From Advenella mimigardefordensis DPN7 (GTDB lineage: Bacteria > Pseudomonadota > Gammaproteobacteria > Burkholderiales > Burkholderiaceae_B), in NCBI RefSeq assembly GCF_000521505.1, contig NZ_CP003915.1:3162001-3226000 (forward strand): a stretch of 64,000 nt of DNA. The letters run 5' to 3'. The first letter of the stretch is position 1; each line of letters opens with the position of its first letter. The notes under the pieces were generated by a model, which saw only the letters and a program-made list of their open reading frames with translations, did not search any database and had not been told where the DNA came from. Both the position numbers and the translations under genes were made by a program. Of this stretch, positions 8,908-19,747 are shown in pieces.

Positions 8908-11148
8908 TTACGGCTGTTGCCCCAGATGCTGTCGCAACTGCGCACCGCGTATATTGACGCGCACGCGGTCCTGCGTCTGGCCTTTGCCGTCACGCGCTTC
9001 AATCAGGTGATTGCCCGGTATGGGATACCAGTCAACGGGATTGGCGTCACTCAGAAACCGTCCGTCGATATACCAGCGCACAGTGGCATGTGCGCCACCC
9101 GCCGGTGTCGTGCTCAATAACTGCAGCCGCTGGTTGTCCGCCGGGATATCAGGATCAAGCGCAATAATGGTGCCGTCGGTTGGCGTGCGAATCACCATAC
9201 GCCCGGAAGCCGGCGCAGGGGCCGATGCAGCCAGCGCGATACGCGCCATTTCGGTGCCCGGCAGAAAATATTCCTTGCGGGCCGCTTCCAGATTATTTTC
9301 AAATGTAATAGCGCGCTCGCTCAACCCGGCTGGCCGGGCTGGCTGACGACTGTTGTCATCCCGATGCAAATACCGCATGATGTCATGCCATACGGGCCCG
9401 GCTCCGGTCACACCGCTCACCTGCCGCATGCTGGCACCGGTACTGTTGCCCACCCAGACGCCCACGGTGTATTTGTCAGACCAGCCCACCGTCCAGTTAT
9501 CGCGCATATCCTTGCTGGTACCGGTTTTTACGGCCGTCCAGAAAGGCGTAGATAAGGCACTGTCCAGGCCAAAGGTGCGGGCCCGGGCCTGACGATCCGA
9601 CAGAATATCACCAATCAGCCAGGCGCTCTCCTCACTCATGATCCGGCGAGCAGGTGGCGCTGCGCCCACATCCCAATTAACGTCGCTGTACATCCCCTGA
9701 TTGGCCAGCGCCCGATACGCATTGGTCAAAGACAGCAACGTCACATCGGCGCTGCCCAGGGCAAGACTGTAGCCGTAGTAGTCACCCGATTGCGTCAGGG
9801 GTAAACCCAGTTCACGTAAGCGCTGATGAAACACATCAGGCGTCACCATCACCAACAGGCGCACTGCCGGTATATTCAGCGATGAAGCAAGCGCCGTACG
9901 GGCGCTGACCCAGCCGCCAAACTGCTTGTCATAGTTTTGCGGCACATACAGGCCATTGCCGGTAGACAGATTCACTGCACTGTCATCGAGCAGAGAGGCG
10001 GCCGTGATGCGTCGCTGCTCCAGTGCCTGGGCATACAGGAACGGCTTAAGCGTGGAACCGGCCTGGCGCAAGGCAACTGCGTTATCCACGTAACGGGCGG
10101 TTGCCAGATCGCCGGATGAGCCCACGTAAGCCAAAATACGACCGCTACGATTGTCCAGCACGACGGCGGCTGCGTCGTTGGCATGACTGCGGCGAATCTC
10201 ATATACCACCCGATTGACAATCGCTTGCGCCGTACGCTGTAGCGTGCCATCAATGGTCGTGGTCAGATTCGCCTGCTGCGGCATGCCCAATGCCAGCCGG
10301 CGTCTTGCAAAATGGGACGCGGTAAAAGGATCGTCCTGCAGCGCACTGCCCGTATTGCTCAATTGATATTCAGTGATACTTTCCAGATGTTCACAATATT
10401 GCGCTTGTGATTGCGCCTTCAAAATCCCGCAAGCCCGGCGTGCAATCACCTCTGGTGTAGCATTTGGAGCACGCAGCATGGCCGCAAGGATCGCCGCTTC
10501 ACGACTATCCAGGCCGACGGGATACTTACCGAAAAGACTGCGGGCCGCCGCACTTACCCCTGACAATTCGCCGCGCCAGGGCACTAGATTGAGATAGGCT
10601 TCAAGGATTTGCGGTTTGCTCCAATGCAACTCCATGGCCAGTGCCTGCATCATCTGCCTGGCTTTTTGCGTCATCGTACGCCGGCCATTACGCCCATCGT
10701 CAGCGTCCAGCATACCCGCCAGCTGCATGGTGATGGTTGAACTGCCACGCATACTGTTGCGGGTAAGCCGATCGCGCACTGCCCCGCCCAGGGCAAGTAT
10801 ATCCACGCCGCCATGGCTGTAAAAGCGCCGGTCTTCAGACTGCAGCACTGCGTTCACCAGCGCAATCGAGATCTCGCTCAGCGGGGTCCAGTTGTCGCGC
10901 CGCTCATGATAGTCATTACGGACCCGTTCCAGCACCCCCCCATCACGATCAAGCAGGGTGAGATACGACGAGCGGTACTCACTACGCACTTGCTCGTACG
11001 CAGGCACCGGCAGGCGGGCGATCGAAACCGCCAGCCCGGCAACGACCACCACCGACAGCGCGGTCAGACCCAGGCCCACCCTTTTGATGCAGCGGCGCCG
11101 ACGTTCGGCCGCCTCTGCAGCTGGCTCTACGGCCGGCTTCGCAATCAT
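8908..11148 (-). CDS. pbpC: Penicillin-binding protein 1C (bifunctional glycosyltransferase/transpeptidase)
   Basis: A 746-residue inner-membrane peptidoglycan synthase. A basic cytoplasmic N terminus precedes one transmembrane helix (residues about 27-46). The GT51 glycosyltransferase domain shows the catalytic QSEDRRFYSHGGVD segment and RGSSTITMQLAGML. The transpeptidase domain has Ser365 in GSTLKPFLYA and KTGT starting at Lys541. The last about 90 residues form the BiPBP_C beta domain. Its ATG overlaps the alpha-2-macroglobulin stop by 4 bases (ATGA). PbpC is known to be genetically linked to bacterial alpha-2-macroglobulins, and the pair is thought to guard and repair the periplasm and wall. 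Confidence 0.97.
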   Translation of the reverse strand: MIAKPAVEPAAEAAERRRRCIKRVGLGLTALSVVVVAGLAVSIARLPVPAYEQVRSEYRSSYLTLLDRDGGVLERVRNDYHERRDNWTPLSEISIALVNAVLQSEDRRFYSHGGVDILALGGAVRDRLTRNSMRGSSTITMQLAGMLDADDGRNGRRTMTQKARQMMQALAMELHWSKPQILEAYLNLVPWRGELSGVSAAARSLFGKYPVGLDSREAAILAAMLRAPNATPEVIARRACGILKAQSQAQYCEHLESITEYQLSNTGSALQDDPFTASHFARRRLALGMPQQANLTTTIDGTLQRTAQAIVNRVVYEIRRSHANDAAAVVLDNRSGRILAYVGSSGDLATARYVDNAVALRQAGSTLKPFLYAQALEQRRITAASLLDDSAVNLSTGNGLYVPQNYDKQFGGWVSARTALASSLNIPAVRLLVMVTPDVFHQRLRELGLPLTQSGDYYGYSLALGSADVTLLSLTNAYRALANQGMYSDVNWDVGAAPPARRIMSEESAWLIGDILSDRQARARTFGLDSALSTPFWTAVKTGTSKDMRDNWTVGWSDKYTVGVWVGNSTGASMRQVSGVTGAGPVWHDIMRYLHRDDNSRQPARPAGLSERAITFENNLEAARKEYFLPGTEMARIALAASAPAPASGRMVIRTPTDGTIIALDPDIPADNQRLQLLSTTPAGGAHATVRWYIDGRFLSDANPVDWYPIPGNHLIEARDGKGQTQDRVRVNIRGAQLRQHLGQQP

Positions 11149-14100
11149 GGCGCTGCTATGCCCGCATTACCGCTCCCCTGTGCGGCCGCGGCCTGCTGGG
11201 CTGATTCGACTGGTGCTTCGCCAGCGGACTCAACTATCGTAAACCCTTCCGTATTAGGCAATTCACCGTAGACCTGCGGCGCATACATGGCCTCTACCCG
11301 GGTTGCGGGCAAGCTATAGCTGCCGGGTGTGTTGAGCCGCACGGTGTATTCCAGCGAGGTCTTGCCTGCCGGCAACCACGCGTAGTAAGCACGGTACAGT
11401 TCGCTTTTGCGTTCAGCAAAGCTTGGCGGCCACCCCTTCTGGTCCGTTTTTTCTCCCTCGGTCGCCACGGCCGAATCCCGACCCAGGCCACCGCCCAGAA
11501 TCGTCGCGCCCGTGGGTATCGGGTCACTGAGCACCACCCAGGTCATCGTAGCTTTGGCAGAGATGTCCAGATGCACGCGATAGATGTCGCCTACAGACCA
11601 TTGGCCGCTAACCGCCTGTGATACCGGTATGATGCTGCGGCTGATGGTATAGCCTGCGTAGACTGGCTTGGTAACGGGCACGGCCGCCTGAGCCGCCACA
11701 GAGGCCCAGACCCGCCCGGTGCCCTGCAGCGACAGCGACAACTGCTGAGGCTCACTGTTTTTCCACGGTGCCAGGATTTTTTGTGTAGGTTGCAGCCCTT
11801 CCCATTGCTGGTCTGCGGAAGCTGCCGCGGCACCGGCAGATTGCAGCGACATGGACAGCGTGCCCTTGACCGGCGTTTTTTCAAAGCTTGCGCTGAATGC
11901 GCGCACGGCCAGGGTGCCCCACACATTAGCCGTCGTCGTGCCCCAGGTGCCGCGCTGTTGCTGACTCAGCAGACCCGTCAGCAAGACCGGGATATCTTTC
12001 TGCCAGGCCTTGTTGTTCATGACCGTAACAAGTAGTTTGGCCGTTACGGTAGAACGACTGCTCATCATCCACCACGGATAGGCGTTAGTATCGTCTGCAA
12101 ACACCAGGCTGGTGCCTTGACGACTCATGCGTGCCAGCAGGCCCGAGCGCAGCGACGCCAGGGTTTCGGCCTGATCCGGCAGGTTTTTAACGCGAGATAC
12201 AATGCTGAGCCAGTCTACCAGCGCAGCCGTACTCATCCGTTCCCGATCAAACTCAATGGTGGACAGCAGACTCGGCGTAACCATACCAACCCGGGACAAC
12301 GCTTCGAGCACCATCAGCCGGCGCTCGCTATTATCCTTTTTGGGCTGCCAGCCCGTTGCGCTGATTTTGCCGGTCACGTAGGCCATCAGGCCCTCCAGCA
12401 TCCGTTCGCGATACGCTTTGGGAATCGTATAAGGCTGGCCGCCGCGGCTGGCCTCATGGGAAACGGCAAGCAAATGCGCGGTCAGCACCTCATCGCCTTT
12501 CAGTCCCGGGAAATACGCCACCAGCCCGTTACCGTCCATGTAGACCGGCAAGCGGTTCATCAGCGCCGACCAGCGCTGCGGATTGTCAATGCCGATAGCA
12601 ATGGAAGACAGTTGCTCCAGGCAGGTGTACTGGTATTCGGTAAACCAGCGCCGCACCGGCTCCAGCCCTTTTGCCAAAGAGGTGGACAATTGCACCTGTA
12701 CGCCACCCAGCGGCCGACCATCGGCTCCGCTCACCGAACCTGCCGGTGGCTGTATCGGCAACCCTTGTATGGGTTCTTTTGCCTGAACCGACTGCAGTGT
12801 TGCCTGGCGCACTGTGACAGGCACGGTCGGGATCAACAGTTGTGAGACTTCAACGCTATCCATGGCAGCCACTTGCGTCGGCGAGCTACCAGTATTGGCA
12901 TCCTGCTCTCTGGCATCAAAACGCCATTTGAGGGTCTGCGAAGACGTCGCCGGCGGCAGGCTGCGCATGTCCATATCCCAGGTGACGCGCTGTGATGATT
13001 GTGCGGGAATGGAAACGGTGTGCGCCTTCAGTGTCAGCGGCGCCAGCGCCGGACCACTCAGGCGCGCGCTCACCTGTACCGTCATTGCTCTATCGGTCGC
13101 ATTGCGCAGCGTGGCCGCCGCAGTGTAATGGTCATCACTGCGGGCAACCAGCGGCAAGCCGGAAATCACCTGCAGATCCTGCGTGGTGACAATATGGGCA
13201 CTGCCCTGGCCAAACCGGTCTGCACCCAGTTCGGCAACGGCCGCCAGCCGGAAACCGGAAATGGCATCATTCAGGCCCAGCGGAATCGTGGCCTGACCAC
13301 TTGCGTCCAGCACGATATCGGGTTTCCAGAACACCAGGCTATCAAGCAGCTCGCGCGTGGGCGCGCCGCCGTTGCCACCACCACCGCCGGGCGGCAGGGC
13401 CTTGCGGCCATAGTGACGTCGCCCCACCACTTCCATCTGGGCAGTGGAAGTTTCCACACCATAGGAGCGCTCGCCCATCATGGCTTTAACAATATCCCAA
13501 CTGTCATTAGGCGCCAGCTCCAGCAAGGCTTCATCCACCACCGCCAATGCGACACTGGCATTGGCTGCGGGACTGCCATCGGGCAGCGTACCACGGATCG
13601 TAGCCGTAGCCTGATCGCGGATCTGGTAACGCGGCTTGTCTGTCGCAATGCTGATCTTCAGCGCATTGTTATCGCTGCGCACACGAATGGCCGCCAGCCC
13701 AAAGCGATAGGCCGGTTTGGCCAGATCGATCAAGGCAGTGGGCAACGCAGCACCTGCTTCACCCCACGTGAGATCCGGATTTTGTGCCGAATCGCGGACC
13801 CGGCCACGCAAGGCCAGGACGGAAACGTACACGTTCGGACCCCATTGCGGTTTGATCTGAATGCTGAACGAAGGATTAGTGCCCGACAGCGCTACCTGGC
13901 GGGTTTCCAGCACCCCTTCGCGCTCGATGGCAACCAGTGCGTTGGCCTGACGAAACGGCATACGGACCTGAAATTGCGCCGTCTCGCCGGGCTGATATTC
14001 TTTTTTGTCGGAAATAATATCGATGCGGTCATTGTTTTCGCCGGAGAACCACATCTCACCTGCGCCCACCACATAGACACTGGATTCGGCCTGGGCACGC

Positions 14101-17100
14101 CGACCGGCACTATCGGTTACCTCGGCAATCAGGCTGATCCGCCCCTGATCTTTCAGGCTGATATCGCAGGCAAATTTGCCGTCGGCCCCACTGGTACCGG
14201 TGCATATCGTACCCAGATCCTTGGCGACGCGATGCGAGTCATAGCTGTAAAAGCCACCCACCAGGCGCTTGCGGACGGTCTGATAGGTATAGCTGACGGC
14301 ACGTACGCTGACCGGCACCGACGCCGCCGGCTTGCCCTGCGTATCCACCGCAACCACCGATATCGCCGCCGCTTTTTCCTGCTCCACCATATAACCCGTT
14401 CGAATGCCGGCCAGATACGCGGCGGGCCACACGGCCACGGTACGACTCAGGGTCTGCACCTGGCCGTTAGGGTCCATGAAGCTGCCTTCGAACGTAATAT
14501 TACGTGCGCTATCAGACGCGGGCAGTGCGTCTACCGCCAGGGTGCCGTGACCCTGCGCATCAAGCGTCATTTTCTGCTTGTTAACAATAATGCGGCTGGT
14601 CTCGCTGTCGTCTGCGACTTCGTCATCCTCAGCAGCAGTGTCGGTCGAGAGCGCTTGCGGTGGGTTAAACGAATAATCGTCGTAGTCGCGAAAGGCTACG
14701 GAGCGCTCGCGTGACAGGGCAGAAATGTCCACCGGCAGGCGCCCGGCGCCACCGCCGGACAAATAGTGCATTTGCATGTCCAGACGCACTGCCTGGGGCG
14801 CAATCAGCGGTCCCTTATCGCCTGCCGGATCGGTGACCGATATCTGCCCTGCCAGCAAAGGCAGCTTGAAGTCTTCGACACGAAACTCACCGGTTTCGTA
14901 GGACTGTTCATCAGGACCCAGCACGATGCGGTATTGGCCGCGCTTGATATCTTCCGGAATTTTCCATTCGGATGTGCTGAACAAGCCACCGCCTGCCGTT
15001 TTTTGCCATTTCAGGGGGAATTTATATTGATCCTCCCCGCCGACCAGCTCAATACTCACTTCGGTTGGCAGCGAAGTGGCGTCCGGCTGCGCAAAACCAT
15101 CACGGGTCAGTGTGCGCAACAGATGCTTCATAGACGCCGTTTCACCCGCTCGGAACAAACTGCGGTCCATGATGGTGTGAGCGCGAACCGTTGGCTGAGG
15201 TGAACTGTCGGTGGGCACATTGAAGCGCCAGGACTCAATGCCATTGTCCCAGGATGTAAAGGCAAACGAATAATCGCCCAGGCCTGCGCCCTGAGGGTGA
15301 TCAGCCCCGATACGCGCCGATACGAAAAGGCCGGACAACTGGGTCGCATTACAATAATCTTCGCCCTTGACCGCTTTGCGATAATGCCAGATGCCATCAT
15401 TACCGGTCTGACCGGAAACCAGGGTTTTACCGCTGCAATCCAGAACATTCACCTGTGCATTGGCCACCGGTTTGGCGTCATCCAGCGTGGTTACCCACAC
15501 CAGAAGGTCATCCCGGCCCTTTTTAACATGTACGGCCATATTGGTAACCAGTACCGAGCTGCGCACATACATCGGATTTTTGTTGGCCAGCAGGGCCTGT
15601 CCCAGGCTGGCGGACCTGGCTTCCAGCACATGAAAGCCCGGCTCCTGCAATGGTACGCCCAGCACTTCAAAATCGCGATGTCTGGCCGCTGTTTTTACAC
15701 CCGGCAGCGTAATGGTAGTCGCATTCGGGTTTTCGGCCAGCATGGAAACTGATCGCGTGTCTATATAGACCGGATTGTTTTCCGTATAGCTGGCAGGCTG
15801 ATCGTTCATCACGGCGCGAATATTCCTTGCCGTCATCGAGGTTTCATCCAGGCGTCGTACACGTGCAAAGGCCTTAAGCACATCGGCATCTTCCTGGGGA
15901 ACGTAATCGCTGATGGTGCCCGGTGACAGGCTCTGATCCCTGATCGCCAGCTGGTTCTCTATATAGCGAACGGTCAGCGGCACATGCCATGGCGCCTTGC
16001 CGTCAACGGCATCTGCCTTGCGCTCAATAATACCGAAAGTGGACGAAGCGAATTTGAGCATGGGAGAATAGGACGCCATGCGTACCTTCATGGGGAACTG
16101 GCCTGCGTTGCTCAGCGCACGTCCCGAGTCATCTTTCAGGCCGGCAGGCACCGTAAGCGTCAGCGTCTCCTTCTCGGCGAACGGGCCGGGGAACTTCACG
16201 CTGCCTAGTGTGGTGTCGTTCTCGTCGATTTCTGCCGGATACGGTTTACCCGTGGCGCCGACCAGCGTAATGCCCTGCATGTCCTCCCGGTTAATAGACT
16301 CGCTGAGGGTCAGATAGACGGGCCTGGCGGGCGAGCAATCGGCATTCTGATTTTCGCGCGAGCATGAAAAGCCGGCAGAAAAATCCCTGCGCACCTCAAA
16401 TTCCGACTCATACGGTTTACGCATGGTCACGCCACCCAGACTGCTCACCTCCTGGCCGATCACCAGCCGGCCCTGTGCTTCCGCTGGCAGTCGCCGCGCG
16501 CACTGAACAAAGGCAATCTTATCTGCGTCGTCTTCCAGATAAGGCCGGGCCTCGCTGATAATCGTCTTCTTCTCCTGCTCGGACAGGACCTTGACCGGAA
16601 TCTGTTCACCCAATCCCTGCACCACGCAGCTGGCGTTTGCCTGCAGGCTGTCTGGCTGCACAGGTAAATTAAACCGGACCGTAAAAGCCTGGTCTTCACT
16701 GATTAAACTTGACGGACCGACAGATTCGACGGCCAGCCGGCCGGTGTCAAATTGATATTGTTTCTTGCCCTTCACCGCCTGCCCGGCGGTATCGCGGAAG
16801 GTCGTATCCGGGGTGATCGTGCACTGCACACCTGCCGGCAGTACTTCTTCAAACTCATAGGACCAATGTGCGCCATCGGACCATTTGCCATGCCCCTTTA
16901 TCTGGCTCCCCTTGCAACTGACCGAGGCCGGCGGCGGCAAATCATTGCGCCCCAGCGGAATGACGTTGGTGCTGAACACAATATCGACGGCCGAAACCTT
17001 GCTTTGCGTGCCCGTAGGCGAGACTGAAGCGATATCAGCCGCATTTGCTGAGCCAAAGACGCCGGCCAGAACCAGTCCGGCTCCGGCAAGAAGTGTGCAT

Positions 17101-17105
17101 TTCAT
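11145..17105 (-). CDS. Bacterial alpha-2-macroglobulin (MG2 domain, YfhM-like) with intact thioester motif
   Basis: A 1986-residue periplasmic protease trap. The ATG at 17105 is preferred over an upstream GTG because AAGGCGG precedes it and the product then starts with a clean signal peptide ending ANA. No lipobox cysteine follows, so unlike E. coli YfhM it is probably soluble or retained otherwise. The N-terminal half holds macroglobulin-like beta domains and the bait region. CLEQ near residue 1495 (codon at 12623-12621) supplies the Cys-Gln thioester that covalently captures attacking proteases. The C-terminal part is the helical thioester domain followed by a receptor-binding-like domain. 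It is coupled to pbpC through an ATGA overlap. The C-terminal tail is Ala/Gln/Glu rich. Confidence 0.95.
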   Translation of the reverse strand: MKCTLLAGAGLVLAGVFGSANAADIASVSPTGTQSKVSAVDIVFSTNVIPLGRNDLPPPASVSCKGSQIKGHGKWSDGAHWSYEFEEVLPAGVQCTITPDTTFRDTAGQAVKGKKQYQFDTGRLAVESVGPSSLISEDQAFTVRFNLPVQPDSLQANASCVVQGLGEQIPVKVLSEQEKKTIISEARPYLEDDADKIAFVQCARRLPAEAQGRLVIGQEVSSLGGVTMRKPYESEFEVRRDFSAGFSCSRENQNADCSPARPVYLTLSESINREDMQGITLVGATGKPYPAEIDENDTTLGSVKFPGPFAEKETLTLTVPAGLKDDSGRALSNAGQFPMKVRMASYSPMLKFASSTFGIIERKADAVDGKAPWHVPLTVRYIENQLAIRDQSLSPGTISDYVPQEDADVLKAFARVRRLDETSMTARNIRAVMNDQPASYTENNPVYIDTRSVSMLAENPNATTITLPGVKTAARHRDFEVLGVPLQEPGFHVLEARSASLGQALLANKNPMYVRSSVLVTNMAVHVKKGRDDLLVWVTTLDDAKPVANAQVNVLDCSGKTLVSGQTGNDGIWHYRKAVKGEDYCNATQLSGLFVSARIGADHPQGAGLGDYSFAFTSWDNGIESWRFNVPTDSSPQPTVRAHTIMDRSLFRAGETASMKHLLRTLTRDGFAQPDATSLPTEVSIELVGGEDQYKFPLKWQKTAGGGLFSTSEWKIPEDIKRGQYRIVLGPDEQSYETGEFRVEDFKLPLLAGQISVTDPAGDKGPLIAPQAVRLDMQMHYLSGGGAGRLPVDISALSRERSVAFRDYDDYSFNPPQALSTDTAAEDDEVADDSETSRIIVNKQKMTLDAQGHGTLAVDALPASDSARNITFEGSFMDPNGQVQTLSRTVAVWPAAYLAGIRTGYMVEQEKAAAISVVAVDTQGKPAASVPVSVRAVSYTYQTVRKRLVGGFYSYDSHRVAKDLGTICTGTSGADGKFACDISLKDQGRISLIAEVTDSAGRRAQAESSVYVVGAGEMWFSGENNDRIDIISDKKEYQPGETAQFQVRMPFRQANALVAIEREGVLETRQVALSGTNPSFSIQIKPQWGPNVYVSVLALRGRVRDSAQNPDLTWGEAGAALPTALIDLAKPAYRFGLAAIRVRSDNNALKISIATDKPRYQIRDQATATIRGTLPDGSPAANASVALAVVDEALLELAPNDSWDIVKAMMGERSYGVETSTAQMEVVGRRHYGRKALPPGGGGGNGGAPTRELLDSLVFWKPDIVLDASGQATIPLGLNDAISGFRLAAVAELGADRFGQGSAHIVTTQDLQVISGLPLVARSDDHYTAAATLRNATDRAMTVQVSARLSGPALAPLTLKAHTVSIPAQSSQRVTWDMDMRSLPPATSSQTLKWRFDAREQDANTGSSPTQVAAMDSVEVSQLLIPTVPVTVRQATLQSVQAKEPIQGLPIQPPAGSVSGADGRPLGGVQVQLSTSLAKGLEPVRRWFTEYQYTCLEQLSSIAIGIDNPQRWSALMNRLPVYMDGNGLVAYFPGLKGDEVLTAHLLAVSHEASRGGQPYTIPKAYRERMLEGLMAYVTGKISATGWQPKKDNSERRLMVLEALSRVGMVTPSLLSTIEFDRERMSTAALVDWLSIVSRVKNLPDQAETLASLRSGLLARMSRQGTSLVFADDTNAYPWWMMSSRSTVTAKLLVTVMNNKAWQKDIPVLLTGLLSQQQRGTWGTTTANVWGTLAVRAFSASFEKTPVKGTLSMSLQSAGAAAASADQQWEGLQPTQKILAPWKNSEPQQLSLSLQGTGRVWASVAAQAAVPVTKPVYAGYTISRSIIPVSQAVSGQWSVGDIYRVHLDISAKATMTWVVLSDPIPTGATILGGGLGRDSAVATEGEKTDQKGWPPSFAERKSELYRAYYAWLPAGKTSLEYTVRLNTPGSYSLPATRVEAMYAPQVYGELPNTEGFTIVESAGEAPVESAQQAAAAQGSGNAGIAAP

Positions 17106-17433
17106 AGGTACCGCCTTCCCATAAATAATCTGAGCCACACGCCGAGCCGGTGGCTGCCGGAATCATAACAGAACTCTGTCCTGCATCGCATTTGCCTGAA
17201 ATCGTTTTTGTGGTGGCGCAACAGACGCAGAATAACACCAGATCGGACATCATGCATGCGGGCAAACCCGTCGCCCCGCAGTCATGGCGTCAATCTGGTT
17301 AATAACCATTGTGATTGTGCGCGCCGCAAAAGACGGGCTGATGCAGCGCGCACAAAAAAAGCGACCGGAAGGAACGGTCACTTTTTATCACATTGGCATG
17401 CGGCATCTGCAACGGGCAGATGCCGCCACCGGC
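17106..17433. other. Intergenic region upstream of the alpha-2-macroglobulin gene
   Basis: About 330 bases hold the pgk terminator (17353-17386) and, between it and 17105, the presumed promoter of the alpha-2-macroglobulin/pbpC unit. I cannot point to a clear -35/-10 pair, and no coding frame is convincing. Confidence 0.5.
17353..17386 (-). terminator. Rho-independent terminator of pgk
   Basis: AGCGACCG (17360-17367) pairs with CGGTCACT (17375-17382, one G-T pair). Read on the minus strand, the hairpin is followed by a run of seven T. It lies 51-75 bases past the pgk stop and closes the tkt-gap-pgk block. Confidence 0.9.
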
Positions 17434-18630
17434 TTATGCCTTATTGCGTTGCTCGAGTATCTCGACTGCGGGCAATACTTTACCTTCAAGAAACTCCAGG
17501 AAAGCGCCACCACCGGTAGAGATATAGCCTACCTGATCGGTAATGCCAAACTTGGAAATAGCAGCCAGGGTATCGCCGCCGCCGGCAATGGAAAAGCCGT
17601 CAGAAGCGGCAATGGCTTCGGCAACCTTTTGGGTGCCGTTGGCAAAGGCGTCAAATTCGAACACGCCTACCGGACCATTCCATACGATCGTACCGGCATT
17701 TTTCAGAATATCTGCCAGCTCACCGGCGCTGTCCGGTCCGATGTCAAAAATCATATCGTCATCGGCAACAGCGTCAGCTGATTTGGTCTCGCCTTTAGCT
17801 TGTGCAGAAAATTCCTTGCCGCAAACCACGTCAGTCGGAATGGGTACGCTGGCGCCGCGTTTGGCCATTTTGTCAATGACCACTTTAGCCTGATCGACCT
17901 GATCGGGCTCAGCCAGTGATTTGCCGATTGTCTTGCCGCTGGCCAGCATAAAGGTGTTGGCAATACCACCACCCACAACCAGTTGGTCAACCTTATCAGC
18001 CAGCGACTGCAAAATGGACAGCTTGGTGGACACTTTGGAGCCACCCACAATGGCCACCAGCGGACGCTTCGGGCTCTCCAGTGCCTTGCCCAGCGCTTCG
18101 AGCTCGGCTTCCAGCAAGGGGCCGGCGCAGGCAATGGGGGCAAATTTGGCAATACCATGCGTGGTGGCCTCGGCGCGGTGAGCCGTGCCAAATGCATCGT
18201 TGGCGTACACATCGCAAAGCGCAGCCAGTTTACGAGCCAGCGCTTCGTCGTTTTTCTTCTCGCCTTTATTCACGCGGCAATTTTCCAGAAGGACGACCTG
18301 ACCAGGTTCTACGACCACCCCTTCGACCCAGTCCTGCAGCAATTGCACAGGTTTGCCCAGTAATTCGCTCAAACGCCGGGCCACCGGTGCAAGCGAATCC
18401 TGAGGGGTCAATGTGCCTTCTGTCGGGCGACCCAGATGGGATGTCACCATGACGGCGGCGCCTGCGTCCAGCGCCATCTGGATAGCCGGCACGGATGCAC
18501 GGATACGGGTGTCTTCAGTAATGCTGCCGTCTTCGGCCAGCGGCACGTTCAGATCGGATCGGATGAAAACACGTTTGTCTTTGAGCTGGCCGTTCTTTGC
18601 CAGGGCGGAAAGCGTTTGTACATTCGCCAT
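17434..18630 (-). CDS. pgk: Phosphoglycerate kinase
   Basis: A 398-residue cytosolic glycolytic kinase transferring phosphate from 1,3-bisphosphoglycerate to [14 protein letters not shown] near residue 20, the TSHLGRP substrate loop near 60, the [12 protein letters not shown] hinge near 200 and the C-terminal nucleotide site [12 protein letters not shown] with [14 protein letters not shown] are all present. The ATG at 18630 is preferred over a GTG three codons upstream because AGGAG sits 8 bases before it. It follows gap by 92 bases with a terminator-like hairpin between them. Confidence 0.97.
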   Translation of the reverse strand: MANVQTLSALAKNGQLKDKRVFIRSDLNVPLAEDGSITEDTRIRASVPAIQMALDAGAAVMVTSHLGRPTEGTLTPQDSLAPVARRLSELLGKPVQLLQDWVEGVVVEPGQVVLLENCRVNKGEKKNDEALARKLAALCDVYANDAFGTAHRAEATTHGIAKFAPIACAGPLLEAELEALGKALESPKRPLVAIVGGSKVSTKLSILQSLADKVDQLVVGGGIANTFMLASGKTIGKSLAEPDQVDQAKVVIDKMAKRGASVPIPTDVVCGKEFSAQAKGETKSADAVADDDMIFDIGPDSAGELADILKNAGTIVWNGPVGVFEFDAFANGTQKVAEAIAASDGFSIAGGGDTLAAISKFGITDQVGYISTGGGAFLEFLEGKVLPAVEILEQRNKA

Positions 18631-18655
18631 TATTGTCACTCCTCGGTGTTATTGT

Positions 18656-18694
18656 GAAAAACGGCACTGCCCGCCGCAGCGAGCAATGCCGTTT
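18656..18694 (-). terminator. Terminator or attenuator between gap and pgk
   Basis: A near-perfect stem of about 16 bp (AAACGGCACTGCCCGC side at 18658-18673 against 18679-18694) closes a short loop, and the minus-strand copy ends in a T run. It lies 26 bases past the gap stop and could reduce read-through into pgk. Confidence 0.75.
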
Positions 18695-18722
18695 GTAATG
18701 TCCTTAACAGACACCCACTTGA

Positions 18723-19733
18723 TTACTTGGCAGACATCAGGGCTACCGTGGTATCGAGCATGCGATTGGAGAAACCCCATTCGTTGTCATACCAGGAAGA
18801 CACTTTGACCAGTTTGCCGGACACTTTGGTCAGCGTCGCATCAAAGCTGCTGGAGGCAGGATTGTGATTGAAGTCTACAGAGACCAGAGGCGCTTCGTTG
18901 TAATCCAGAATTCCTTTCAATGCGCCTTCAGAGGCTTTTTTCAGGATGCTGTTGACTTCTTCCACAGTCGTTTCACGTTTGGCGATGAACGACAGGTCAA
19001 CCATGGAAACATTAATTGTTGGCACACGAATGGCGTAGCCGTCCAGCTTACCGTTCAGTTCAGGCAATACCAGACCTACCGCTGCAGCAGCGCCGGTTTT
19101 GGTAGGAATCATGCTCATGGTGGCAGAACGGGCACGACGCAGGTCTTCGTGATAAACGTCAGTCAATACCTGGTCATTGGTATAGGCATGCACGGTTGTC
19201 ATCAGGCCGGTTTCCACGCCCAGCGCTTCGTGCAGCGGCTGCACCAGCGGAGCCAGGCAGTTGGTGGTGCATGAAGCATTGGAGATGACTGTGTCAGAGG
19301 CTTTCAGTGACAGATGGTTTACGCCATAAACAACGGTCGCGTCCACATCTTTGCCACCAGGAGCAGAAATGATGACTTTCTTGGCGCCGCCCTTCAGGTG
19401 TGCGCTGGCTTTTTCTTTGCTGGTGAAAAAGCCTGTGCATTCCATAACAACATCAACGTTCAGTTCGCCCCATGGCAGTTCTGCCGGATTGCGATTAGCA
19501 AGAACGCGGATTTTGTCGCCATTGACAACCATGTATTCGCCGTCGACAGTGACAGTCCCGGGGAAGCGGCCATGTGCCGTGTCATATTGGGTCAGGTGAG
19601 CATTAGTCTTGGGATCGCCGAGATCATTGATTGCGACGATTTCAATATCATGCTTTTTGCCACCTTCATAGTGAGCACGCAGTACATTACGACCGATGCG
19701 GCCGTAGCCGTTAATTGCAACACGAATGGTCAT
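18723..19733 (-). CDS. gapA: Glyceraldehyde-3-phosphate dehydrogenase
   Basis: A 336-residue NAD(P)-dependent dehydrogenase producing 1,3-bisphosphoglycerate. The Rossmann start [13 protein letters not shown], the catalytic [12 protein letters not shown] near residue 155 and the closing [13 protein letters not shown] segment are intact. The ATG at 19733 is selected because GGAG lies 7 bases upstream, while the preceding in-frame ATG overlaps that ribosome-binding site. Aspartate after IVAIND suggests NAD preference. It begins 14 bases after the tkt stop, so it is co-transcribed with tkt. Confidence 0.97.
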   Translation of the reverse strand: MTIRVAINGYGRIGRNVLRAHYEGGKKHDIEIVAINDLGDPKTNAHLTQYDTAHGRFPGTVTVDGEYMVVNGDKIRVLANRNPAELPWGELNVDVVMECTGFFTSKEKASAHLKGGAKKVIISAPGGKDVDATVVYGVNHLSLKASDTVISNASCTTNCLAPLVQPLHEALGVETGLMTTVHAYTNDQVLTDVYHEDLRRARSATMSMIPTKTGAAAAVGLVLPELNGKLDGYAIRVPTINVSMVDLSFIAKRETTVEEVNSILKKASEGALKGILDYNEAPLVSVDFNHNPASSSFDATLTKVSGKLVKVSSWYDNEWGFSNRMLDTTVALMSAK

Positions 19734-19747
19734 TACCATCTCCTTTT

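Noticed and set aside
12999..14714. A 571-codon open frame antisense to the alpha-2-macroglobulin gene
   Set aside because: It is an artefact of GC-rich codon use on the other strand. The product is Arg/His/Gln-rich with no motif, and the minus-strand gene is conserved throughout.
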